Source: Marmoricola sp. OAE513 (GTDB lineage: Bacteria > Actinomycetota > Actinomycetes > Propionibacteriales > Nocardioidaceae). From it: DNA of 64,000 nt. The notes under the pieces are model-generated. The model was given only the letters and a program-made list of their open reading frames with translations, did no database searches and was not told the DNA's origin. Position numbers and translations under genes: made by a program. The DNA lies in contig NZ_JBEPOC010000001.1 of assembly GCF_040546585.1 (NCBI RefSeq), positions 2,108,001 to 2,172,000 on the forward strand, read 5' to 3'. This document shows positions 57,073 through 64,000 of the stretch, in pieces (positions within the stretch are counted from its first letter, which is position 1; every line of letters begins with the position of its first letter).

Positions 57073-58015
57073 GCCAGCGGAGCAGCACGTCGTTGAACGC
57101 GGCGGGTTGCTCCTGCTGGACGAAGTGGCCGGCTTGCGGGACGAGCACCACGTCCTGCAGGCCGGTCAGCCACGTCCGCTGCTGCTCGAGGTCGGGTGGC
57201 GCGAAGGAGCGCACGGGATCGTGCTCGCCCATCACCAGGAGCGAGGGCTGGCCGATGGGCGTCCCGGCTCGCTGGCGAGCCAGCGCCCAGTCGGCGTCGG
57301 CAGCACGGTAGGCCTGCAGCCCGCCCGCGAGCTCCCGTCCCGGACCGCCGGCCGCGAAGGAGCTGGTGATCGTGTCGAGCTCGTCCTGGGCCAACCAGGA
57401 CCAGGGAAGCGGTGGAGTCGGCGGCAGCGCGTCCAGGTACGACGTCCCAGCAGAAGGATGTCCGAAGACCGAGAGCAGGTCGCCTCCCGCACTCAGCGCC
57501 CAGATCAGCCGGCGCAGGAATTCGGCCAGGTGAGGTCCGCCCAGGTCGCGCTCGGCGAGACCCTGTTCCTGGAAGTAGTGCAGGTGCAGGAAGTGCCGTG
57601 CAGCGACCGCAGCGAACCCGACGCTCGGTGCGACCGGGCCGGGCTCGCCGCCGTGCGGGACTGTGCCGAGCACGCTGCGAACCCGGTCGGGGTGCTGCTG
57701 GGCGAGGTTCCAGGCGTACATCGAGCCGAAGTCCTGGCCGACCACGTGCGCACGCTCGATCCCGAGCGCGTCGAGCACGCCGATGAGGTCGGCCTCGATC
57801 ACCGAGGAGTCGTGGTACGCGGCCTCCGGGCGGTCCGAGGCGCCGTACCCGCGCAGGTCGACAGCAACGGCGCGGTACCCGGCGTCGGCGAGCGGCCCGA
57901 TCTGGTGCCGCCAGCTGTACGACGTCCCCGGGAACCCGTGCAGCAGGAGCACCGCCGGTCCGGTGCCGTGCTCGTGAACCTCGAGCCGGATCCCGTTCGT
58001 CGCGACCAGTGCCAT
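57062..58015 (-). CDS. Alpha/beta hydrolase, epoxide-hydrolase-like
   Basis: This 317-residue soluble hydrolase has the oxyanion motif HGFPGTSYSW and nucleophile Asp in VVGQDFGSMYAW. An Asp in MGEHDPVRS and a His in PQAGHFVQQEQP complete the triad. Asp rather than Ser as nucleophile points to an epoxide hydrolase or dehalogenase. It lacks the EHN domain of the 32.8-kb enzyme and so belongs to another branch. It converges with clpB. Confidence 0.8.
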
Positions 58016-58044
58016 GGCCGGATCATTCCACCCGGGTTGGTTGA

Positions 58045-59160
58045 ATGGGGCGCATGAGCCCCTCCGACGCCGGTCCTCGTCCCGGCCAGGTCACCGTCGC
58101 CGGATGGGTGGTCGCGATCGCGTCGGCGTTCCTGCTCCTCGGGGTCTTCGACTCCCTCGGCAGCCTGAACTCGCTGGACGTGCGCGAAGCCGTCGCGAGG
58201 AGCATCAGGTCGGGCAACCTCCAGGGTCTCGGACTCAGCGTCGAGGACGTGCTCGACCTCAAGCGGTGGGCCTTCTCCATCTCTGCGGTCGCTGCGGTCG
58301 CCACCGGCATCCTCGGCGTCTTCGCGCTGCGGAAGGACAAGGCCGCCCGGATTGGGCTCTCGGTCGCGGCGGTGCCGATCGTGCTCGCCGTTCCGTTCAC
58401 CGAGTCGTTCCTCGGGATGCTGATCGGGGCTGGTGCAGCGGTGCTCTGGACCGCGCCGGCACGGGACTGGTTCGCCGGACGACCACCCGCACCTCGCGAG
58501 GCGCCACGCCCTGAGCGTCGCCAGCCCCCGGTCGCCCCGCCCCCCGTCGCCCCGCCGACGGACGCCCCCGCGCCCTGGGCCCCGCCGACCGCGGGACCGA
58601 CCGGGGGACCGGACTCCCCCCAGGCCCGTGCGGTTCCCGGATGGGGAGCCGCCCCGGGACCGCCGCTCCGGCTCGACCAGCTGCCGCCCCCGGTGGCTTC
58701 GAACCAGCTGCCGTCGCCGGGTCCCGTCGCGCCGCGAACGGTCGACCGGCCGCGTCCGGTGCACCTTGCCTGCATGATCACCTGGATAGCCACCGGTCTG
58801 ACCGCCTTCGGCTACCTCGTGCTCCTGGTCTTCCTCGCTGTCGACCAGCAGGCCGTCATCGACCTGGTCAAGGACAACCCGAACTGGGACCCCGCCTTCG
58901 ACGACGACCTGATCGTCCGGGCTGCCGTGATCAGCGGCGTCGTGATCCTGGTCTGGTGCGCCGTCGCAGCGGTCGTCGCCGTCTTCACCTGGCGCGGGGA
59001 GCACTGGGCGTGGGTGGTGCACCTGGTCTCGCTGACCATGGCGGCGATGATCTCGCTGGCGGTCTTCCCGAACAGCTTCTTCCACCTCGCGGCGGTCGCA
59101 GCGACGTTCGGACTGCTGACCCGCAGGCAGAGCAGGGACTGGTTCGCCGGCCGCCGCTAA
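58045..59160 (+). CDS. Multi-pass membrane protein with Pro-rich linker
   Basis: This 371-residue protein begins at ATG 58045; ATG 58054 is also possible. Three or four helices in residues about 18-140 are followed by a Pro/Ala-rich linker (about 145-240, PPVAPPPVAPP), then a second set of helices. Both halves end in RDWFAGR, so the protein looks like an internal duplication. I do not know the family. It is co-directional with nothing close and overlaps the aminotransferase stop by four bases. Confidence 0.6.
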   Translation: MGRMSPSDAGPRPGQVTVAGWVVAIASAFLLLGVFDSLGSLNSLDVREAVARSIRSGNLQGLGLSVEDVLDLKRWAFSISAVAAVATGILGVFALRKDKAARIGLSVAAVPIVLAVPFTESFLGMLIGAGAAVLWTAPARDWFAGRPPAPREAPRPERRQPPVAPPPVAPPTDAPAPWAPPTAGPTGGPDSPQARAVPGWGAAPGPPLRLDQLPPPVASNQLPSPGPVAPRTVDRPRPVHLACMITWIATGLTAFGYLVLLVFLAVDQQAVIDLVKDNPNWDPAFDDDLIVRAAVISGVVILVWCAVAAVVAVFTWRGEHWAWVVHLVSLTMAAMISLAVFPNSFFHLAAVAATFGLLTRRQSRDWFAGRR

Positions 59161-60314
59161 CCGACGAGATCTGCCTGCTGCAACCGGCTCACGGCCTCGT
59201 CGATCACGGTCATCTTCTTGCAGAAGGCCCAGCGCACCAGGTGCCGACCCGCCTCGCGGTCGTCGTAGAAGACCTGCGAGGGGATCGCCACCACACCTGC
59301 CAGTTCGGGTAGCGCCAGGCAGAACGCCCGCCCGTCCTCGTAGCCGGCGGCGGACACGTCAGCGGTGATGAAGTAGGTCCCGTCCGGGCGGAACGGGGTC
59401 AGCCCGACCGACGCCAGTCCGTCGTGCAGCCGGTCCCGCTTGACGGCCAGATCGCGAGCGAGCCGCTGGTGGAACGCGTCGTGCTCGTCGAGAGCGACGG
59501 CGACGGCTGGTTGCAGCGGCCCGCCCGAGGCGTAGGAGAGCCAGTTCTTGGCACCCTCGACGGCGGCGACCAGCTCGGCCGGTCCGCTGGCCCAGCCGAT
59601 CTTCCAGCCCGTCACCGAGAACGTCTTGCCGGCGCTGGAGATGGTCACCGTGCGCTCGAACATGCCCGGCAGCGTCGCGATCGGGACGTGCTCGACGCCG
59701 AAGACCAGGTGCTCGTAGACCTCGTCACTGACCACCAGCAGGTCGTGCTCGACGGCCAGCGCCGCGACGCCCTCGAGCTCAGCGCGGGTCAGCACCGTGC
59801 CGGTCGGGTTGTGCGGGGTGTTCAGCAAGATCAGCCGGGTCCGGTCGGTGACGGCCGCCGCGAGCTCGTCGAGGTCCAGCCGGAACTGCGGGGCGCGGAG
59901 GGTCACTGGCTTCCGGACTCCTCCGGCGATCTGGATCATCGCGACGTAGGAGTCGTAGTACGGCTCCAGGACGATCACCTCGTCGCCCGGCTCCACCAGT
60001 CCGAGCAGGGCGCCGGCGATCGCCTCGGTCGCGCCCGTGGTCGCGACCACCTGGGTGCGGTCCAGCTCCAGGCCGTAGTGCCGACGCTGGTGGGCGACGA
60101 CCGCGTCGAGCAGCTCGGGGGTGCCGTGTCCGGGCGGGTACTGGTTCCGTCCGCCGCGCAGAGCCTCGACCGCGGCCTCGAGGACTGCTTCCGGCCCGTC
60201 CTCGTCGGGGAAGCCCTGACCGAGGTTCACCGAGCCGGTCCGGACGGCGAGGGACGACATCTCGGCGAAGATCGTGCTGCCGATTCCGTCCAGTCGCTGT
60301 GCATGTCGACCCAT
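59157..60314 (-). CDS. Aminotransferase class I/II
   Basis: The protein has 385 residues from ATG 60314. PLP-binding Lys is in SSAGKTFSVTGWKIGW, with the usual LNTPHNPTGTVLT and YEHLVFG. The start MGRHAQRLDGIGSTIFAEMS and NLGQGFPDEDGP resemble the MalY/DapC-type and methionine-like aminotransferases of actinobacteria. The donor is not determinable. It is divergent from the sortase gene with 24 bp between the starts, so transcripts may lack a ribosome site. Confidence 0.85.
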   Translation of the reverse strand: MGRHAQRLDGIGSTIFAEMSSLAVRTGSVNLGQGFPDEDGPEAVLEAAVEALRGGRNQYPPGHGTPELLDAVVAHQRRHYGLELDRTQVVATTGATEAIAGALLGLVEPGDEVIVLEPYYDSYVAMIQIAGGVRKPVTLRAPQFRLDLDELAAAVTDRTRLILLNTPHNPTGTVLTRAELEGVAALAVEHDLLVVSDEVYEHLVFGVEHVPIATLPGMFERTVTISSAGKTFSVTGWKIGWASGPAELVAAVEGAKNWLSYASGGPLQPAVAVALDEHDAFHQRLARDLAVKRDRLHDGLASVGLTPFRPDGTYFITADVSAAGYEDGRAFCLALPELAGVVAIPSQVFYDDREAGRHLVRWAFCKKMTVIDEAVSRLQQADLVG

Positions 60315-60338
60315 GGGTAGACAGTAGTAGTTCACAAT

Positions 60339-61241
60339 ATGGCGGTGAGCGACCACGAAGAGCCGGGCTCGGCCCCGCTGACCCCGCCGACGCTGAACGA
60401 CGCCGACGCGCCGCCGCTGGTGGACAACAGCGTCGCGCCCCGGACGCCGGCGCCGGCCGCCAAGCGCCGAGCCACGGGCCCGAAGGAGAAGAGCACCGGT
60501 CGCCGGATCACCTTCTGGATCGGCATCGGCCTGATCCTCGCCGGACTCGGCCTGCTCGGGTACGTCGCCTGGCAGCTCTGGGGCACCAACTGGATCTCGC
60601 ACCGCGAGCAGAAGAAGCTCACCAAGCAGACGATCCAGGACTGGAACGTCCAGGAGGGCTGCGACAAGTTCTGCCCGCACGGCAAGGTCTCCGCGCTGAT
60701 CCGGATCCCGAAGTTCGGCAAGGACTACGTGATCCCGGTCCTCGAGGGCACCTCGCCGGACATCCTGGCCAAGGGCTTCGGCCACTTCGAGGACACCGCG
60801 CAGCCGGACCTCAAGAAGTCCGGCAACTACGCGCTGGCCGGCCACCGCGTCACCCACGGCGAGCCGCTGCGCGACATGCCCGACCTGCGGCCCGGCGACA
60901 AGGTCATCGTCGAGACCAAGCTGCACACCTACGTGTACCGGCTCGACACCAACCCGAACGACCTGGTCATCTCGTTCCACGGCACCTGGGTGCTCGACCT
61001 GTTCCCGAAAAACCCCGACGGGGGCGTGGGGCCGGTGCTCAAGCCGGACGCCCCGGACCCGGACTGCAAGCCGTCCGACACGGTGCACTGCGACATCAAG
61101 GACATGTACAAGAAGATCCTGACGCTCACGACCTGCTCGGAGATCTTCCACACCGACAACCGGATGATCGCGTTCGGGCACCTGATCGAGGTCCGCGACA
61201 AGCAGATCGTGACGAAGACGCCGACACCCGCGGCGGGCTGA
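60339..61241 (+). CDS. Class E sortase
   Basis: This 300-residue sortase has a cytoplasmic Pro-rich N terminus, one membrane helix (residues about 59-82) and a catalytic domain. The triad is His169 in LAGHRVTHG, Cys266 in LTLTTC and Arg275 in DNRMIAFG. GHR near the catalytic His and TLTTC fit class E, which prefers LAxTG signals. The known substrates in this window end LPxTG, so they may rather suit the sortase at 7 kb. pyrE follows 27 bp later. Confidence 0.85.
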   Translation: MAVSDHEEPGSAPLTPPTLNDADAPPLVDNSVAPRTPAPAAKRRATGPKEKSTGRRITFWIGIGLILAGLGLLGYVAWQLWGTNWISHREQKKLTKQTIQDWNVQEGCDKFCPHGKVSALIRIPKFGKDYVIPVLEGTSPDILAKGFGHFEDTAQPDLKKSGNYALAGHRVTHGEPLRDMPDLRPGDKVIVETKLHTYVYRLDTNPNDLVISFHGTWVLDLFPKNPDGGVGPVLKPDAPDPDCKPSDTVHCDIKDMYKKILTLTTCSEIFHTDNRMIAFGHLIEVRDKQIVTKTPTPAAG

Positions 61242-61268
61242 GCGCCCCGGCTCGGTAATCTTCGCCCC

Positions 61269-61808
61269 ATGGCAGATCGCGACGTACTCCTCGACCAGGT
61301 CAACTCCAAGGCCGTGGTGCGCGGCAAGGTCACCCTGGCCTCGGGGCGCGAGGCCGACTACTACGTCGACATGCGCCGGGTGACCCTGGATGCGGTCGCC
61401 GCGCCGGTCATCGGTCGCACGATGCTCGAGCTCACTGCGGACTGGGACTTCGACGCCGTCGGTGGGCTGACGCTGGGCGCCGACCCGATCGCGGTCGCGA
61501 TGATGCACCAAGCCTCGGTCGCGGGCCGCACGCTGGACGCGTTCGTGGTTCGCAAGGCGCAGAAGGCACACGGCCTGCAGAAGCAGATCGAGGGTCCGCC
61601 GGTCGAAGGTCGTCGCGTGCTCGCCGTTGAGGACACCTCGACGACCGGAGGATCGGTCCTCGAAGCGGTCAAGGCCTTACGGGACGCGGGCGCGATCGTC
61701 GTCGGTGTCGCCGTGATCGTGGACCGCGACACGGGGGCGCGCGAGGTCGTCGAGGCCGAGGGCCTCGAGTACCGCTACGCGGTGGGGATCTCAGACCTCG
61801 ACATCTGA
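61269..61808 (+). CDS. pyrE: Orotate phosphoribosyltransferase
   Basis: This 179-residue enzyme makes OMP from orotate and PRPP in pyrimidine synthesis. The PRPP motif is VLAVEDTSTTGGSVLEA (near residue 119); VTLASGREADYYVDMR is the N-terminal family motif. The length is the short actinobacterial type. In mycobacteria pyrE lies in the same neighbourhood as clpB and the SpoU methyltransferase, as here. It overlaps the DedA gene by 18 bp at the 3' ends. Confidence 0.95.
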   Translation: MADRDVLLDQVNSKAVVRGKVTLASGREADYYVDMRRVTLDAVAAPVIGRTMLELTADWDFDAVGGLTLGADPIAVAMMHQASVAGRTLDAFVVRKAQKAHGLQKQIEGPPVEGRRVLAVEDTSTTGGSVLEAVKALRDAGAIVVGVAVIVDRDTGAREVVEAEGLEYRYAVGISDLDI

Positions 61809-62507
61809 GCCGGCTGCGTTGGCCACCGGCTTGGCCGGGTGCGGCTTGCGACGGTGCTTGACCCACTCGTAGGCGACCGGGATCGCCGAGAACGCGAGGA
61901 TGGCCAGGATGACCAGGTCGATCCGGTCGCGCAGCCAGGGGACCGTGTTGCCCAGGAAGAACCCGAGCAGGGTGATCGTCATGACCCAGAGGACGGCGCC
62001 CACGCCGCTCCACAGCAGGAACCGGCGCCGGTCCATCATCGTGATGCCGGCGACGACGGTGATGTAGGTCCGCACGAACGGCACGAACCGGCCGATGACC
62101 AGTGCCTTGTTGCCGTGCTTCTCGAAGAACTCGCTCGTCTGGTCGAAGTACTTCTTCTTCAGGATCTTGCCGTCCCGCTGAGCCAGCGACGGCCCGAGCA
62201 ACCGCCCTATCTCGTAGCCGACGACGTTGCCGAGGAACGCGGCGATCGTGAACAGCGCCAGGGCTGCCGGCAGGTCGAGTCCGTGGCCGCCCTCGAAGAT
62301 CCGGATCTCGTCGGTCGCGATGAAGATGCCCATCGCGAAGAGCAACGTGTCACCCGGCAGGAACGGGAAGAAGAGGCCGCACTCCACGAAGATGATCAGC
62401 AGGCTGAGCCAGAACATCGTCTGCCCGAACTTGTCGAGCAACCAGGTGGGGTCCATCCAGTCCATGCCGAGGATGTGCGGGCTCAGCTGGGCCAGATCGA
62501 GGATCAC
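61791..62507 (-). CDS. DedA family membrane protein
   Basis: The protein has 238 residues if it starts at GTG 62507; ATG 62465 is an alternative. GTG is preferred because LAQLSPHILGMDWMDP reads like the family's N terminus. Membrane helices carry the DedA core FVECGLFFPFLPGDTLL, and the E-F/Y-GR and FxRYG-like motif is GRFVPFVRTYITVVAG. DedA proteins flip lipids or act in polyprenyl-phosphate recycling. It converges with pyrE and is divergent from the methyltransferase. Confidence 0.85.
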   Translation of the reverse strand: MILDLAQLSPHILGMDWMDPTWLLDKFGQTMFWLSLLIIFVECGLFFPFLPGDTLLFAMGIFIATDEIRIFEGGHGLDLPAALALFTIAAFLGNVVGYEIGRLLGPSLAQRDGKILKKKYFDQTSEFFEKHGNKALVIGRFVPFVRTYITVVAGITMMDRRRFLLWSGVGAVLWVMTITLLGFFLGNTVPWLRDRIDLVILAILAFSAIPVAYEWVKHRRKPHPAKPVANAAGSDVEV

Positions 62508-62574
62508 GGGGCTGAGACTATCTGGCTCTACCTGAACGCGGGCTGACCTCCCGGTGACTCGTAGGGTGAGGATC

Positions 62575-63267
62575 GTGACGGGCAGCGAATTCGACGAGCA
62601 GCGGGCGCCGTACGACCCGATGCCGCACGGCCCGGCCGAGGTCGGGGTGGGGCCCTGGGAAGGGCCGCTGCCGGACGGTGCCCAGTACGACCCCGAACTG
62701 CTCACGAACGGTGACCGCCGCAACGTGGTCGACCGCTACCGGTACTGGTCGGTGGAGGCGATCGTCGCCGACCTCGACACCCGACGGCACGACTTCCACG
62801 TCGCGATCGAGAACTGGCAGCACGACTTCAACATCGGCACGATCGTCCGCTCGGCCAATGCCTTCCTGGCTGCCGAGGTGCACATCGTTGGCAACCGGCG
62901 CTGGAACCGGCGCGGTGCCATGGTCACCGACCGCTACCAGCACGTCCACCACCACCCGGACGCGGACGCGCTCGCGGACTACCTGCACGAGCACGCGGGC
63001 GGTCCGGTCCGGCTGCTGGGCATCGACAACCTGCCGGGCTCCTCGCACCTGGAGACCATGGAGCTGCCCCGCCGGGTCTGCTTCCTCTTCGGGCAAGAGG
63101 GCCCGGGTCTTTCCGAAGGTGCCCGCTCGGCCTGCGACGGCACCTTCTCGATCGCCCAGTTCGGATCGACGCGGTCGATCAACGCCTCGGCCGCCGCGGC
63201 GATCGCGATGCACTCGTGGGTGCGCACGTACGCCGATCTCGGCGACGAGTCCGCCTGGAGGGGCTGA
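62575..63267 (+). CDS. TrmH/SpoU family RNA methyltransferase
   Basis: The protein has 230 residues from GTG 62575, after AGGGTGAGGA. The SPOUT knot motifs are NIGTIVRSANAF (motif 1), LFGQEGPGLSE (motif 2) and STRSINASAAAAIAM (motif 3). It would methylate a ribose in tRNA or rRNA from SAM. The same gene stands between pyrE and aldolase in other actinobacteria. The position of the modified nucleotide is unknown. Confidence 0.9.
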   Translation: MTGSEFDEQRAPYDPMPHGPAEVGVGPWEGPLPDGAQYDPELLTNGDRRNVVDRYRYWSVEAIVADLDTRRHDFHVAIENWQHDFNIGTIVRSANAFLAAEVHIVGNRRWNRRGAMVTDRYQHVHHHPDADALADYLHEHAGGPVRLLGIDNLPGSSHLETMELPRRVCFLFGQEGPGLSEGARSACDGTFSIAQFGSTRSINASAAAAIAMHSWVRTYADLGDESAWRG

Positions 63268-63322
63268 GGCCGCGGTCGTCTAGGGTGTGCCTGATCCCGA
63301 CCGTGACCGAGGAGCCTGTCGC

Positions 63323-64000
63323 ATGCCCATCGCAACCCCCGAGAAGTACGCCGAGATGCTCGACACGGCGAAGGCCAAGTCGTTCGCCTTCCCCGCCATC
63401 AACGTCTCGTCGTCGCAGACCCTGAACGCTGCGCTCCAGGGATTCGCGGACGCCGGCAGCGACGGCATCATCCAGGTCTCCACCGGTGGCGCCGAGTACC
63501 TCTCCGGGCCGAGCGTGAAGAACATGGTGACCGGTTCGGTCGCCTTCGCCGCGTACGCCGCGGAGGTCGCGAAGAACTTCCCGATCAACGTCGCGCTGCA
63601 CACCGACCACTGCCCCAAGGACAAGCTCGACGGCTTCGTCCGCCCGCTGCTCGCGATCTCCGCGGAGCGCGTTGCCCGGGGCGAGGCCCCCCTGTTCCAG
63701 TCGCACATGTGGGACGGCTCCGCGGTGCCGATGGAGGAGAACCTCCAGATCGCCCAGGAGTTGCTGGCGCTCAGCGCCGCGGCGAAGATCATCCTCGAGG
63801 TCGAGATCGGCGTCGTCGGCGGCGAGGAGGACGGCGTCGTCGGAGCCATCGACGAGAAGCTCTACACGACCCCCGAGGATGCGCTGGCCACGGCTGCGGC
63901 GCTCGGCGTCGGCGAGAACGGTCGCTACATGACCGCCCTGACGTTCGGCAACGTGCACGGCGTCTACAAGCCCGGCGGCGTCACGCTGCGGCCGGAGATC
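63323..64000 (+). CDS. fba: Class II fructose-bisphosphate aldolase, cut by the window edge
   Basis: The first 226 residues are visible from ATG 63323, with GAGGAG eight bases upstream. MPIATPEKYAEMLDTAKA is the usual start. LHTDHCPKD holds zinc-binding and catalytic residues, and SHMWDGS, EVEIGVVGGEEDG and GNVHGVYKPGG are class II motifs. It splits fructose-1,6-bisphosphate in glycolysis and makes it in gluconeogenesis. About a third of the protein is outside the window. Confidence 0.95.
   Translation, partial: MPIATPEKYAEMLDTAKAKSFAFPAINVSSSQTLNAALQGFADAGSDGIIQVSTGGAEYLSGPSVKNMVTGSVAFAAYAAEVAKNFPINVALHTDHCPKDKLDGFVRPLLAISAERVARGEAPLFQSHMWDGSAVPMEENLQIAQELLALSAAAKIILEVEIGVVGGEEDGVVGAIDEKLYTTPEDALATAAALGVGENGRYMTALTFGNVHGVYKPGGVTLRPEI

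Noticed and set aside
59157-61571. Aminotransferase extended to an 804-residue fusion
   Set aside because: The extra N-terminal part is antisense to the sortase and pyrE genes and Arg/Val-rich. A normal start exists at 60314.

Overview
This window looks like a chromosomal segment of a high-GC actinobacterium, probably Nocardioides or a relative. The grounds are strongly GC-biased third codon positions, a dnaK-grpE-dnaJ-hspR operon with HspR (HAIR) operators, F420-type oxidoreductases, sortases of actinobacterial type and a SCO4848-type membrane protein. I saw no tRNA, rRNA, CRISPR array, insertion sequence or phage integrase, so the region reads as ordinary chromosome with an accessory first two thirds. 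The genus is an inference and was not tested against any database.

Region 1 (1-17.7 kb) is mostly envelope and secretion. It holds a secreted M19-like metallo-dipeptidase, an MFS exporter, a right-handed beta-helix surface protein with an LPGTG sorting signal, a sortase that overlaps it tail to tail, a nitroreductase, two lipoproteins, a large LuxR/ATPase regulator with an apparent frameshift, an orphan cytochrome P450 behind two inverted repeats, and an acyltransferase-ASCH pair.

Region 2 (17.9-32.7 kb) is one giant gene. It encodes a cell-wall protein of about 4,800 residues whose stalk is 31 consecutive 122-residue units. The total fits exactly 31 x 366 bp, and each unit carries an acidic loop resembling a calcium site and a cysteine pair. 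The protein ends in an LPATG signal. A lipoprotein gene follows 17 bp later, then a strong terminator.

Region 3 (32.8-43.2 kb) is a catabolic and redox neighbourhood: an epoxide hydrolase divergent from a WYL regulator; a minus-strand LLM oxidoreductase, DUF1214 protein, SDR and sulfotransferase; and a plus-strand SnoaL-like protein and deazaflavin-type reductase. The divergent promoter in the middle matches the KstR (steroid catabolism) operator pattern. An aldo/keto reductase and an EamA transporter divergent from its likely MarR repressor complete it.

Region 4 (43.2-64 kb) is largely the conserved actinobacterial heat-shock and housekeeping neighbourhood: dnaK, grpE, dnaJ (frameshifted as written), hspR, clpB, pyrE, a DedA protein, a TrmH/SpoU methyltransferase and class II aldolase. 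HAIR operators stand in front of both dnaK and clpB, so one hspR in the window can control both. Inserted in this block are a DUF445-DUF4393 pair, three tandem secreted paralogs of unknown function (two sharing a 20-bp promoter motif at the same distance), a MarR-MFS divergent pair and a class E sortase. Two separate frameshifts, in the LuxR regulator and in dnaJ, mean the possibility of sequencing error should be kept in mind.
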